The notes: generated from the sequence alone by a model not told the origin. Counted from the stretch's first letter, positions 8,394 through 18,450 are shown. The stretch: 64,000 nucleotides of DNA from Cohnella thailandensis (GCF_014212135.1 NZ_JACJVQ010000024.1:186001-250000), one strand, 5' to 3'. Program-made: numbers and translations.

Positions 8394-9225
8394 ATCCGGC
8401 AAAGCAATCTCCGCCGTCGTCCGGTACCTCCTGCTGATCGCGGTATCGGCGGTCATCCTCGTCCCTTTCTATTGGATGATCACCACGTCGCTGAAGGACC
8501 AGACGAAGGTGTTCGAGTTCCCGATGCGGATTCTCCCGTCCCCGGCCGTCTGGGGCAACTATGCCGAGGTGTTCGAGGCGCAGCCGGACTTCCTCCTTCA
8601 TTACTGGAACAGCTTCTACATCGCCGTCGTCGTCACGGTCGGCACGTGCCTGTTCGCCGCCATCGCGGGTTTCGCGTTCGCCAAGATCAAGTTCCCGCTG
8701 CGCAGCGTCTGGTTCCTCGTGCTCCTGAGCGGAATGATGATTCCGGCCGAGGTGACGACGATTCCGAACTTCATCTGGTTCTCGAAGCTGCAGCTGGCGG
8801 ACACGCACTTCCCGCTGATCGTACCGCCGATGCTGGGCGCGGGAGGGATATTCGGCGTCTTCCTGCTGCGGCAGTTCTTCATTACCGTTCCGAACGAGCT
8901 CGACGAGGCGGCGGAGATCGACGGCTGCTCGCCGTGGACGACGTTCTGGCGAATCATGGTGCCGCTGGCCGCTCCCGCGTTCGCCACGCTGTCGATCTTC
9001 ACCTTCCTGAACAGCTGGGAGGACTTCCTGGATCCGATGATCTACATCAGTTCTTCGGATTTGTTCACCTTGCCGATCGCGATGAAGCTGTTTACCGATA
9101 CGGCGGGCACGGCCTGGCATCTCTTGATGGCGGCGTCCGTCATGGCGACTCTTCCGCTGCTGCTGGTGTTTTTCTTCGCCCAACGCAAATTCATCGATGG
9201 AATCGCGACAACCGGGTTGAAATAG
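8383..9225 (+). CDS. sugar ABC importer, permease subunit 2 (MalG-like)
   Basis: ATG 8383 lies inside the end of the previous permease gene after GGTGGGTGC. The 280-residue product has six predicted membrane segments and the EAA motif DEAAEIDGCSPWTTF near residue 173, followed by WRIMVPLAAPAF. It pairs with the upstream permease to form the CUT1 channel. The next gene, for an FAD oxidoreductase, begins 13 bp downstream with its own GGAGG site, so it belongs to the same transcript. Confidence 0.93.
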   Translation: MNNKSGKAISAVVRYLLLIAVSAVILVPFYWMITTSLKDQTKVFEFPMRILPSPAVWGNYAEVFEAQPDFLLHYWNSFYIAVVVTVGTCLFAAIAGFAFAKIKFPLRSVWFLVLLSGMMIPAEVTTIPNFIWFSKLQLADTHFPLIVPPMLGAGGIFGVFLLRQFFITVPNELDEAAEIDGCSPWTTFWRIMVPLAAPAFATLSIFTFLNSWEDFLDPMIYISSSDLFTLPIAMKLFTDTAGTAWHLLMAASVMATLPLLLVFFFAQRKFIDGIATTGLK

Positions 9226-9238
9226 GAGGTTTGGGAAA

Positions 9239-10615
9239 ATGAAGCTTGATCAAACGAGGCATGAAAAAAGGTACAAGGAACCTGTCGCAGCGGACGTTGT
9301 CGTCGTTGGAGGAGGCCCGGCAGGCATCAATGCGGCGATCGCGGCAGGGCGTCTCGGCGCGCGAACGGTTCTGATCGAGAGGTACGGCTTCGTCGGGGGC
9401 ATGTCGACGGCCGCTCTCGTATACCCTTGGATGACGTTCCATACGGTGGAGGGCAAGCAGGTGATCGGAGGCATCGCGGACGAGATCGTCCGCAGGCTTC
9501 AGGCGATCGGGGCCTCGCCGGGGCACGTCCGGGACACGGTAGGCTTCGTCCATACGATAACGCCCTATCATCCCGAAGTGTATAAAACTCTTGCGGTCGA
9601 CATGCTTCGCGAGGCCGGAGTGAAGCTGATCGCCCATAGCTTCGTGGATCGGGTCGAGTTGGAAGGGGATCGGATCGCGGCGGCCTGGGTAACCTCGAAG
9701 TCCGGCAAGCTGGAGATACGGGGCAAGGTCTTCGTCGACACGACGGGCGACGCGGATCTCGCGTATCTGTCCGGTGCCCCGACCCGGCAAGGACGGGACG
9801 AGGACGGGCGCACGCAGCCGATGACGATGAAGTTCCGAATGCGCGGAGTCGATCTGGCTAAGGTCAAGCAGTACATGCTGGCTAACCCCAACGAGTTCTA
9901 CCGCAAGACGCCGATAGACGAGCTTGAGCAGCTGCCGCTGAGCGGGGTCATGGGCTTCTTCAAGCAATGGAATGCCGCGCAGCTTCCGATCAACCGGGAC
10001 CAGGTACTCTTCTTCACAGGGCCGGAGCCGGACGAGGTTCTCGTCAACACGACGCGCGTTCAAGGCTTGGACGGCACGGACGTGGAGGACCTGACGGAGG
10101 CGGAGCATCTCGGCCGCAAGCAGGCTCAGCAGGTCGCGGACTTCATGATCAAGGAGCTGCCTGGCTTCGAGAAGGCTTCTCTCTCGCAGGTTGGCGCGCA
10201 GATCGGCATCCGCGAGACTCGACGCATCGTCGGCCGATACACGCTGGAGTCGTCGGACGTTGTGGAGGGGCGCCGGTTCGACGACGTCATCGCCCGCAGC
10301 GGCTACCCGATCGACATTCATGATCCGTCCGGCAAGGGAGTCGTCGCTTCCTGGGTGCAAGGGGACGGCGCGTACGACATTCCGTACCGCTGCCTCCTTC
10401 CGCAGAAGGTAAGCCATTTATTAAGCGGCGGCCGATGCATCTCGACTAGCCACGAGGCGCTCGCCACCACGCGGCTGACGCCGAGTTGCATGGCGACCGG
10501 ACAAGCGGCCGGCGCCGCGGCGGCTTTGGCCGCGAAGCTTGGGATCGCCCCGCACGAGCTGGACGTGAAGGTTCTGCAGGAGGCGCTCCGGGCGGAGGGG
10601 GCATTGCTGGAGTAG
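9239..10615 (+). CDS. FAD-dependent oxidoreductase (FAD_oxidored family) within the sugar operon
   Basis: ATG 9239 follows AGGAGGTTTGGG. The 458-residue protein opens, after about 18 residues, with a dinucleotide fold: VVVVGGGPAGINAAIAAG, a second-strand acidic residue in LIERYGFVGG, and later DTTGDADLAYLSG, a typical FAD contact. The C-terminal part has LLSGGRCISTSHEAL and SCMATGQAAG, characteristic of pfam12831-type oxidoreductases. There is no signal peptide, so it works in the cytoplasm. Members are often found in carbohydrate loci of Gram-positive bacteria, but the substrate is seldom known. Oxidation or rearrangement of an imported sugar or uronic acid is a reasonable inference from the 13-bp spacing to the permease gene; it is not shown by the sequence. 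Confidence 0.85.
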   Translation: MKLDQTRHEKRYKEPVAADVVVVGGGPAGINAAIAAGRLGARTVLIERYGFVGGMSTAALVYPWMTFHTVEGKQVIGGIADEIVRRLQAIGASPGHVRDTVGFVHTITPYHPEVYKTLAVDMLREAGVKLIAHSFVDRVELEGDRIAAAWVTSKSGKLEIRGKVFVDTTGDADLAYLSGAPTRQGRDEDGRTQPMTMKFRMRGVDLAKVKQYMLANPNEFYRKTPIDELEQLPLSGVMGFFKQWNAAQLPINRDQVLFFTGPEPDEVLVNTTRVQGLDGTDVEDLTEAEHLGRKQAQQVADFMIKELPGFEKASLSQVGAQIGIRETRRIVGRYTLESSDVVEGRRFDDVIARSGYPIDIHDPSGKGVVASWVQGDGAYDIPYRCLLPQKVSHLLSGGRCISTSHEALATTRLTPSCMATGQAAGAAAALAAKLGIAPHELDVKVLQEALRAEGALLE

Positions 10616-10710
10616 GTCTTGGACGGAGCAGGCTTTGCTTGCAGGGCTTGGGTAGAGCAGGGGTTTCGCTAGTTCGCTCTAATTCGCTATGGAAGGGGAA
10701 CGATGAAGCG

Positions 10711-13700
10711 ATGAAGCATTCCGGCAAGCTGCCGAGATCGATTGCGGCCGTCCTGGTTGCCGCCATTCTGTTTACGTTCTGGGGAGGCCTCTCTCCGGAA
10801 CGAGCCTTCGCGACGGACGAATTCGATACGATGAGGGACAAGTGGAAGACGATGCTGACCGGAGGACCCGACCTGAGCACGACAGATCCAGATATCGCGG
10901 CCCGGACGGCGGCGCTCGCCATGGAAGCCCAGTCTTACTGGAGCGCCATGGACTTATCGCCGACCCGCACTTACATCTGGTACGCGCTGCGCGCGACGAA
11001 GACGTCGGACCAGGTGAACGAGTCGTACAGCCGGCTAAGAACGATGACGCTCGCCGCGACGACGGTAGGCTCCTCCCTCTATGGCAACGCGTCGCTGAAG
11101 CAAGACATAATCGACGCGCTCGATTGGCTGTACGCCAACAGCTACAACACTACGATCGGAAGAACCTCCTATAACTGGTGGCATTGGCAGATCGGCATTC
11201 CGCTCAGCCTGAACGACATCGTCGCCCTGCTCTACGACGATCTCACGCCCGCGCAGCTTGCGACCTACGGGAGCACGGTCGACTACTTCACTCCGGCCGT
11301 CAACCTGTCCGGGGCGAACCGGGCCTGGCAGGCCGTGGTGGTCGGCGTGCGCGCCGTTCTCGTGAAGGATTCCGCCAAGGCCGCGGCCGCCCGGGACGGC
11401 TTGTCCGGAGCCGGCATCTTCCCGTACGCGACGAGCGGGGACGGCTTCTATGCCGACGGCTCGTTCATCCAGCACAGCCGAATCGCCTATACAGGCGGCT
11501 ACGGCCTCTCGCTGCTGCAGATGACGTCCGACCTGATGTACCTGCTGTCCGGCTCGTCCGCGCAGGTGACCGACCCGAACCAAGCTCACGTATGGCAATG
11601 GGCATACGACTCCTTCCAGCCACTCATGTATAAGGGAGCGATGATGGACATGGTCCGGGGGCGCGAGATCTCCCGCAACTACGCCCAGGATCACGCGGTT
11701 GGGCACGCCGTGATCGCCGCGATCATCCGGCTCTCGCAATTCGCGCCGGAGCCCCATGCGTCCGCCTTCAAGAGCATGGCCAAGGGCTGGATCCAGGACG
11801 ACACGTTCAGCAGCTTTTACTCGGACGCGTCCCCGGAGATGATCGCCTTGGCGAAGGGGATCGTTGCGGACTCCGCGATCTCGCCTCCCGCGCCGCTGAA
11901 CAAGGTCCGGCAGTTCGCCGGGATGGACCGCTCGCTTCTGCTTCGCCCGGGCTTTGCCTTCGGCATCGCGATGTTCTCGACCCGGATCAACAGCTTCGAG
12001 GCGATCAACGGCGAGAACGGCAAAGGCTGGTACACGGGGGCAGGGGCGACCTATCTCTATAACGGGGACTTGGCGCAATACAGCGAGGACTACTGGCCGA
12101 CCGTCGATTCCTACCGGCTGCCGGGCACGACCGTCGTCTCCCAGACGGCGAACGCCGCGCAGACGGGCACGACGAACTGGGCGGGCGGCTCGGTGCTGGA
12201 CGGAACTTACGGAGCGGCCGGGATGGATCTCTCCTACGCCTCCTACAACCTGACGGGGCGCAAATCCTGGTTCCTGTTCGACGACGAGATCGTCGCCCTC
12301 GGGGCGGGAATTTCGAGTACGGCGACTTCCCCCGTGGAGACGATTGTCGAGAACCGCAAGCTGAACTTGGCGGGCGACAATGCCTGGACGGTCGACGGGA
12401 CGGCTCAGCCGACCGCCCTCGGCGCCAGCCAAACGCTGACGAGCGTCCGCTCGATGCACCTTAGCGGCAACGCGGCGAGCGGCTCCGACATCGGCTATTA
12501 CTTCCCGGACGGAGCGACGCTTCGGACCAAACGGGAGGCGCGGACCGGCAATTGGAAGCAGATCAACAACCGCAGCGTGACGCCGGCGACGAACATCACC
12601 CGCAACTACCAGACGGCATGGATCGATCACGGAACGGCGCCTACCGACGCTTCTTACGCGTATACCGTACTCCCGAACGCATCCGCTTCGGCGACCGAAG
12701 CCTACGCATCCAGTCCCGAGACGGCCGTTCTCGCCAACACGGGCGCCGTGCAGGCGGCCAAGGAGACGACGCTGAACCTGATCGGCGCGAACTTCTGGAC
12801 GGATTCCTTGCAGACCGTCGATCTCATTACTTCCAATAAGAAGGCTTCGATTATGACCCGCGAGACGCCGGACACGAGCCTCGCCGTGGCTGTCTCCGAT
12901 CCGACCCAGGCGAATGCGGGCACGATCCAGATCGAGCTGGCCCGTTCGGCAAGCGGCTATACGGCCGATCCCGGCATTACCGTCACCCAGCTCAGCCCTA
13001 CGATCAAGTTCACGGTGAACGTCAACGGGGCAAAGGGCAAGTCGTTCCAAGCGAACTTCACACTCGGAACCAACCCCGGCGGCGGCGATCCCGAGCCCGA
13101 GGAGCCGGAGCTCGTCTCGGTCATCGTCGATAACGCGGATGCGACCGGCGTAACCAAGACGGGAACATGGAAGACGGCCGGCACCCAGACCGACCGCTAC
13201 GGAGCGAATTATCTTCACGACGATAACGCGGCCAAGGGGACGAAAAGCGTCACGTTCGCGCCGACCCTGCCTTCCTCCGGCTATTACCGGGTATCGATGA
13301 TGTGGCCGCAGCACGCGAACCGGGAAGATGCCGTCCAAGTCGGCATCGTCCATGACGGGGCGACGAGCACGGCGGCCGTCGACCAGCGCTCGAACGGAGG
13401 CGTCTGGAATCCGCTCGGAACCTACTACTTCCAAGCCGGGACGGGCGGAAGCGTGACGATCCGCAACGACGCGCTAGCTTCCCCGGACGGGTTCGTCGTC
13501 GCCGACGCGGTCCGGTTCGAGCGGCTGCCCGATCCGATTATCGTCGATAACGCCGATTCGTCCGGCGTGACGAAGATCGGGACGTGGACGACGGCGAACA
13601 CCCAGGCGGACCGCTACGGAGCGGACTACCTGCACGACGGCAACGCGGGTAAAGGAACGAAGAGCGTCACGTTCACGCCCGAGCTTCCGATATCGGGGAC

Positions 13701-13950
13701 CTACGAGGTGTACCTGATGTGGCCCGAGCACTTCAACCGGGAGGACGCGGTTCAGGTGGACGTCGTCCATAACGGGACGGCGAGCACGGTCGCGGTCGAC
13801 CAGCGGTCGAACGGAGGCGTCTGGAACCTGATCGGCACGTATGCCTTCCAGGCGGGAACCGGCGGAAGCGTGACGATCCGCAACGACGCCCTGGCATCTC
13901 CCGACGGCTACGTCGTTGCGGACGCGGTGAAGTTCGTTCCCGTCGGTTGA
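10711..13950 (+). CDS. secreted polysaccharide lyase family 8 (probable xanthan lyase)
   Basis: ATG 10711 (MKHSGKLPRS) follows GGAAGGGG; the frame is open further upstream, but only here does a proper signal peptide begin, with probable cleavage after AFA (~residue 33). The 1079-residue product has the PL8 alpha/alpha toroid and beta-sandwich. Asn155 lies in NWWHWQIGIP, His255 in DGSFIQH and Tyr264 in YTGGYG (nine residues after the His, as in known PL8 enzymes), and Arg318/Arg322 in RGREISRN. Two tandem C-terminal domains (about 801-940 and 942-1079; each begins IVDNAD and contains REDAVQV and VVADAV) resemble the golvesin/Xly binding module. PL8 enzymes cleave uronate-linked hexoses by beta-elimination. 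The GH88 and GH9 neighbours favour xanthan over hyaluronan or chondroitin. Confidence 0.9.
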   Translation: MKHSGKLPRSIAAVLVAAILFTFWGGLSPERAFATDEFDTMRDKWKTMLTGGPDLSTTDPDIAARTAALAMEAQSYWSAMDLSPTRTYIWYALRATKTSDQVNESYSRLRTMTLAATTVGSSLYGNASLKQDIIDALDWLYANSYNTTIGRTSYNWWHWQIGIPLSLNDIVALLYDDLTPAQLATYGSTVDYFTPAVNLSGANRAWQAVVVGVRAVLVKDSAKAAAARDGLSGAGIFPYATSGDGFYADGSFIQHSRIAYTGGYGLSLLQMTSDLMYLLSGSSAQVTDPNQAHVWQWAYDSFQPLMYKGAMMDMVRGREISRNYAQDHAVGHAVIAAIIRLSQFAPEPHASAFKSMAKGWIQDDTFSSFYSDASPEMIALAKGIVADSAISPPAPLNKVRQFAGMDRSLLLRPGFAFGIAMFSTRINSFEAINGENGKGWYTGAGATYLYNGDLAQYSEDYWPTVDSYRLPGTTVVSQTANAAQTGTTNWAGGSVLDGTYGAAGMDLSYASYNLTGRKSWFLFDDEIVALGAGISSTATSPVETIVENRKLNLAGDNAWTVDGTAQPTALGASQTLTSVRSMHLSGNAASGSDIGYYFPDGATLRTKREARTGNWKQINNRSVTPATNITRNYQTAWIDHGTAPTDASYAYTVLPNASASATEAYASSPETAVLANTGAVQAAKETTLNLIGANFWTDSLQTVDLITSNKKASIMTRETPDTSLAVAVSDPTQANAGTIQIELARSASGYTADPGITVTQLSPTIKFTVNVNGAKGKSFQANFTLGTNPGGGDPEPEEPELVSVIVDNADATGVTKTGTWKTAGTQTDRYGANYLHDDNAAKGTKSVTFAPTLPSSGYYRVSMMWPQHANREDAVQVGIVHDGATSTAAVDQRSNGGVWNPLGTYYFQAGTGGSVTIRNDALASPDGFVVADAVRFERLPDPIIVDNADSSGVTKIGTWTTANTQADRYGADYLHDGNAGKGTKSVTFTPELPISGTYEVYLMWPEHFNREDAVQVDVVHNGTASTVAVDQRSNGGVWNLIGTYAFQAGTGGSVTIRNDALASPDGYVVADAVKFVPVG

Positions 13951-13974
13951 CCCCTTTTGCTCCTTTATACGGAT

Positions 13975-14004
13975 GAGAAAACCTGCCCACCCGCAGGTTT
14001 TCTC
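13975..14004 (+). terminator. hairpin terminator after the lyase gene
   Basis: Perfect 12-bp stem GAGAAAACCTGC / GCAGGTTTTCTC with a 6-nt loop just after the lyase stop codon. The T run lies in the descending arm and only CCCGTTT follows, so termination may be partial. It separates the importer/oxidoreductase/lyase unit from the regulator that follows. Confidence 0.75.
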
Positions 14005-14132
14005 CCGTTTATAGAGAAGTGGACATTCTGACGATCGTTTTGGATAAAAGGGTGACGGTTAGAGGGTTGCCGACGCCCGCGCCATCCGGTAAACAGGAAG
14101 TAACGACTAAAGAGCAGGCAGGGGGAGTCCGC

Positions 14133-16553
14133 ATGAGTCGGTTCAGATGGTGGCCGCGGAGAAGAAGCGTGGTGACGGCATGGCTGCTCAGCTACTTGAT
14201 CGTGCTGTTCGTTCCGATCGTTCTGAGCGCGGCGGCGTACACCCAAACCCGGGCGACCGTCGACGAGCAGATCCGGAGCGGGAACGAGCTGCTTCTCGCG
14301 CAGATGAGAGAGAAGATCGACGGCCAGATCGGCTCCGTGAAGCGCTTGGTCGCCCAGATCTATGCCAACGTGGAGATTCAGAGCCTGTTCTATACGAACA
14401 AGGCGAGCCGCGGGGATTACCTGTACGATCTCTACAAGGTCACCCAGGACCTGCAAGGGATGAGCTCCGCGTATACGTCCTACGACGAGTTCTATATTTA
14501 TTGGACCCAGGGCGACAGCGTCCTGATGCCATACGTATACAAATCGGCCGACAACGCCTACGAGGAATGGTACGCGGGAGGTACGATGTCCATGGACGAA
14601 TGGAGGCGGCTCGTCCGCAGCACGGACACCCGGAAGTTCATCCGGACGAGCCGGCTGAACGAGGCGGGCGCGATCGTCCCCTCCGTCAACTATGTCAGCA
14701 CGTTCCCGGCGGACGAGAACAAAGATTCAGTCGGAACCGTCGTCGTCATGCTGGACGCCGAGCAGATGCGAAGGGATGCCCTTAACGTCAGGGAGTTCAG
14801 CGGCGGCGAAGTGTTCATTCTCAACGGGGAAGGGGAGGTGCTCGTATCCAGCTTAGAGGAAGGGGCGGAGCTTCCCGGGAGCGCGGGGGGTTCGAGCGGC
14901 CGGATGAACCCGGAGCTTCCCGGGCTCGATCGCCTGAAGGGAGAGCAAGGAAGCTTCGAAGAGAGCTTCCGCGGGGAAGCTTCGCAATATTCGTACATCC
15001 GCTCGGTGCACTCCGATCTGACGTACGTCACCGTCGTTCCGAACTCGCTCGTCTGGAAGGAATCGGCCTATGTCGGCAGGCTGACGACGGTCAGCATCCT
15101 GTTCAGCCTGCTCGGCGGCCTTGGGCTGACGGTCTTCTTCCTTCGCCGCCATTACCGGCCGCTCGGCAACCTGGTCCGGACGCTCTACGGAGGCGATCCC
15201 GCCGCCGCCGGGAGCCAAGGAGTCATGAACGAGTATCTTCTAATAGAAGAAGAATGGAAAAGAAACGCCGGGGAACGGGAGCGGGACCGGCAGAGGTTCC
15301 GCCAACAGAACCGCGAGCTGAGAGACTCCTTTATCGTCCGGCTTCTGAAGGGACGGGTGGAAAGGCGCTTCTCGCGCGAGGAGCTGCTCGCCGCGTTCGA
15401 CATGAAGTTCGAGAGCGACCGGTTCGCGGTCATCCTATTCGACGTGGACGGCAACGAGGCGTTCCTGGAGCGGATCAAGGAGATGCAGCCGGAGGGCGGA
15501 CAGGGCCTGCTTCGCTTCATCGTCTCCAACGTGGCGGAGGAATGGATCGGACGCTCGCACGCCGGATATATGGCCGACACGGGAGATTTATTCGCGTGCC
15601 TAGCGTGCTTGAGGCCCAATACGCCGCCGGCGGAGGCTCTGGCCGAACTGAAGCAGGCGGCCGAGAATACCCGCGGCTTCCTCAAGCAGCGCTTCCAGCT
15701 GGAAGCGTCCGTCGCGATCAGCGGGGTACACGAATCGTTAAGCGGAATCGCCGAAGCCTACCGGGAAGCGCTCGAGACGATGGAATACAAGTACGTCGTC
15801 GGCGACCGCGAGAGCAGCCTCTCTTACGAAGAACTGGAGAGGTCCGAGCGGCTGCCGGCCGCCGTAGAAGGATACGACTATTCGCTGCAAACGGAGCAGC
15901 AGTTGATCAATTACGTGCTCGTGGGCGACATCGCGAAGGCCCGTCGGACGCTGGACGAGATCATCGAGCGCAATCTGCGGAACGGGGAGTTCACGACCGA
16001 GCTGGCCCGCTGCCTCATGTTCGATCTCGTCTGCACGTTCCTGAAGACGATGGGCGAGCTGGGCGACGTGCAGGCCTCGTTCCTGGAGAAGCACCCGAAG
16101 GCGCTCGAGCGGTTGACCGGCCTCCGGTCGGTGAAGGACATCCAGGCCAGTCTGGCCGAGATGCTGGAGGAGGTGTGCCGCCTAACCGCGGCCAAGCAGG
16201 AGGCGAACCGGAGCCGCGGCCGCGACCGGCAGCTCTCCTCGTTCGCGGAGTCCATCCAGGGTTATATCGAGAAGCATTACGAGGACCCCAATCTGAACAT
16301 CACGATGATCGGCGACACCTTCGGGATGAAGGCGACCTACCTCTCCAAGCTGTACAAGGATCAGACGGGAGAGGGACTCTTGGACGCGATCAATCGAACG
16401 AGGATCAACCGGGCTAAGGAGCTTCTGAGGACGGAACGGACCTCCTTGGAGGAGGCCGCCGGAAGGAGCGGCTTCAGCAGCGTCAACACGTTTATCCGGG
16501 CGTTCAAGAAGGTCGAAGGGGTCACCCCGGGACAGTATAAATGGCTCGAATGA
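14133..16553 (+). CDS. membrane-bound AraC-family regulator with extracellular sensor domain
   Basis: ATG 14133 (MSRFRWW) follows GGGGGAG; the frame is open from 14019 but has no better start. The 806-residue product has a membrane helix (about 13-35), an extracellular region of about 280 residues (cache-like by layout), a second helix (about 317-338), a long cytoplasmic linker and a C-terminal AraC double helix-turn-helix (about 705-803: NITMIGDTFGMKATYLSKLY, then SSVNTFIRAFKKVEGVTPGQY). It is a one-component version of the YesM/YesN system: ligand sensed outside, DNA bound inside. The Lpl-type importer, GH88 and GH9 genes follow, so it most likely controls that transcription unit. Confidence 0.9.
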   Translation: MSRFRWWPRRRSVVTAWLLSYLIVLFVPIVLSAAAYTQTRATVDEQIRSGNELLLAQMREKIDGQIGSVKRLVAQIYANVEIQSLFYTNKASRGDYLYDLYKVTQDLQGMSSAYTSYDEFYIYWTQGDSVLMPYVYKSADNAYEEWYAGGTMSMDEWRRLVRSTDTRKFIRTSRLNEAGAIVPSVNYVSTFPADENKDSVGTVVVMLDAEQMRRDALNVREFSGGEVFILNGEGEVLVSSLEEGAELPGSAGGSSGRMNPELPGLDRLKGEQGSFEESFRGEASQYSYIRSVHSDLTYVTVVPNSLVWKESAYVGRLTTVSILFSLLGGLGLTVFFLRRHYRPLGNLVRTLYGGDPAAAGSQGVMNEYLLIEEEWKRNAGERERDRQRFRQQNRELRDSFIVRLLKGRVERRFSREELLAAFDMKFESDRFAVILFDVDGNEAFLERIKEMQPEGGQGLLRFIVSNVAEEWIGRSHAGYMADTGDLFACLACLRPNTPPAEALAELKQAAENTRGFLKQRFQLEASVAISGVHESLSGIAEAYREALETMEYKYVVGDRESSLSYEELERSERLPAAVEGYDYSLQTEQQLINYVLVGDIAKARRTLDEIIERNLRNGEFTTELARCLMFDLVCTFLKTMGELGDVQASFLEKHPKALERLTGLRSVKDIQASLAEMLEEVCRLTAAKQEANRSRGRDRQLSSFAESIQGYIEKHYEDPNLNITMIGDTFGMKATYLSKLYKDQTGEGLLDAINRTRINRAKELLRTERTSLEEAAGRSGFSSVNTFIRAFKKVEGVTPGQYKWLE

Positions 16554-16757
16554 CGGGTTTGGGCAGCGATTCCGAAGGGCTGAGGGTCTGCTTGATCCTC
16601 TTTTGAACATCGGATCGGAGGTTTTGGGAAGCGAAGCGCAAGTTGTGGTGACGGTTTTGGAGGTTCTGCGCCTACCCTGAAGAGGGGGCCGGGCCGCATA
16701 ATCGGGGTGAGGAATCCGATGAGAGGGGTCCTACAATAGAAGGAGGTCGATTGCTTC

Positions 16758-18434
16758 ATGCAAGCTTCAACCCGCAAGGCATCATCCGCCATTCTGCTAA
16801 GCCTGATGCTGACCAGCACGGCGCTCACCGCATGCTCAAGCTCCAATAACGGGTCGGGCGGCCCGTCGCCGAGCGCATCGCCGAGCAGCAGCGCCAGCGC
16901 GCCCGCAAGCGAATCCGCGTCGCCGAGCGATTCGCCGAACGCGGGCGGATCGGTCTATCCGATCAAGACGGACGTCATGCTCACGAGATGGCTGGACTCC
17001 GGAGCGTTCTCGCAGCAGCTCGCCGTCACCCCCAAGCTGGAGGATTTTCCGTTCAACAAAGAATTGGAAGCGCGTACCGGCATCAAGGTCAAATACGAGC
17101 TGCCGGCCGTCAACCAAGCCAAGGAACAGCTTAACATCATGTTCGCTTCGGGCGAATACACGGACATCATCGAATGGAACTTCGTGACTGGCTATCCGGG
17201 AGGACCGGAGAAAGCGATGCAGGACGGCAATATCCTGAAGCTGAACGACCTGATCGACAAGTACGCTCCTAATCTGAAGGCTTACCTGGCGGCGCATCCG
17301 GAGGTCGACAAGCAGATCAAGACGGACAGCGGCGCGTACTACGGATTCCCGTTCATCCGCGGCGACGATTACCTGATGACGTACGGAGGCCCGATTATCC
17401 GCAAGGACTGGCTGGACGACCTCGGCCTCGAGGTGCCGACGACGATGGACGAATGGTACACGATGCTCAAGGCCTTCAAGGAGAAGAAGGGGGCGACGGC
17501 TCCGCTTACGTTCATCAGCACGCCGCGCCTGTTCGACGACCTGCAGCAAGGCCTCTTCTACGGAGCGTTCGGCATCAAGCGCGACTTCTACATGGACGAC
17601 GGCAAGGTCAAGTTCGGTCCGGCCGAGCCCGGCTTCAAGGAATTCCTTACGACGATGCGCAAGTGGTACGCCGAAGGCCTGATCGACAAGGACATCGCGA
17701 CCGTCGACGGGAAGATCCGCGACGCCAATATGACGTCCGGCAAGTCGGGAGCGACGTACGCCCTCGCAGGCGGAGGAATCGGCAAGTGGCTGACCGCGAT
17801 GAAGGAAGTCGATCCGAAGTACGACCTCGTAGGCGCCCCGTATCCGGTTCTGAACAAGGGCGACGTGCCGAAGTTCGGCCAGAAGGACTTCGCCGCGCCT
17901 CAAGGCGGCAACTTCGCGATCTCGCCGAAGAGCAAGAATCCGGAGCTCGCCGTCCAGTTGCTCGACTACGGCTACAGCGAGGAAGGCAGCTTTTTCTTCA
18001 ACTTCGGCAAGGAAGGCGAAGCCCATACGCTCGTGGACGGCTATCCGACCTACACGGATCCCGTCAAGGAGAACCTGTCCCTTAACCTTGGGCTCTACAC
18101 TCGCGCCACCGGAGGTCCGTTTGTCCAAGACAAGCGTTATTACGAGCAGTTCGCCGCGCTTCCGCAGCAACAGGAAGCCGTTAAGACGTGGGGCCAGACG
18201 GACGTCGACAAGCACCAGCTGCCTCCGATCTCGCCGACCGCGGAAGAGAGCACCGAATTCGCCAAAATCATGAACGAAGTCAACACGCTCGTCGACGAGA
18301 CGACGATCAAGATCATTCTCGGCACAGACTCGATGGACGCCTATGACAAATTCCTGACGAAGCTAGAATCGCTGAACATCGACCGGGCCATCGAGATCTA
18401 TCAAGCGGCGCTCGATCGCTATAACGCTCGTTAA
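16758..18434 (+). CDS. extracellular solute-binding lipoprotein, LplA type
   Basis: ATG 16758 follows a strong AAGGAGGTCG at 16740-16749. The lipobox LTAC places the acylated residue at Cys26. A Ser/Ala/Pro-rich tether (about 27-75) precedes the binding domain. The large size (558 residues) and motifs such as NIMFASGEYTDIIEW and GPIIRKDWLDDLGLEVPTTM are typical of the LplA class, which works with LplB/LplC-type permeases rather than MalF/MalG. It is encoded 205 bp after the membrane AraC regulator and just ahead of its permeases. The ligand is probably an oligosaccharide made by the GH9 enzyme of the same unit. Confidence 0.92.
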   Translation: MQASTRKASSAILLSLMLTSTALTACSSSNNGSGGPSPSASPSSSASAPASESASPSDSPNAGGSVYPIKTDVMLTRWLDSGAFSQQLAVTPKLEDFPFNKELEARTGIKVKYELPAVNQAKEQLNIMFASGEYTDIIEWNFVTGYPGGPEKAMQDGNILKLNDLIDKYAPNLKAYLAAHPEVDKQIKTDSGAYYGFPFIRGDDYLMTYGGPIIRKDWLDDLGLEVPTTMDEWYTMLKAFKEKKGATAPLTFISTPRLFDDLQQGLFYGAFGIKRDFYMDDGKVKFGPAEPGFKEFLTTMRKWYAEGLIDKDIATVDGKIRDANMTSGKSGATYALAGGGIGKWLTAMKEVDPKYDLVGAPYPVLNKGDVPKFGQKDFAAPQGGNFAISPKSKNPELAVQLLDYGYSEEGSFFFNFGKEGEAHTLVDGYPTYTDPVKENLSLNLGLYTRATGGPFVQDKRYYEQFAALPQQQEAVKTWGQTDVDKHQLPPISPTAEESTEFAKIMNEVNTLVDETTIKIILGTDSMDAYDKFLTKLESLNIDRAIEIYQAALDRYNAR

Positions 18435-18450
18435 GCCATCAGCAATAGGG

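Noticed and set aside
6450-8456. Long minus-strand open frame of 668 codons opposite the importer genes
   Set aside because: It is a shadow of high-GC coding sequence: Arg/His/Glu-rich, no ribosome site or family motifs, and the plus strand carries clear binding-protein and permease genes.
11035-13434. Minus-strand open frame of 799 codons opposite the PL8 gene
   Set aside because: Arg/Val/Gly-rich shadow composition with no motif; the plus strand has the intact catalytic residues of a PL8 lyase.
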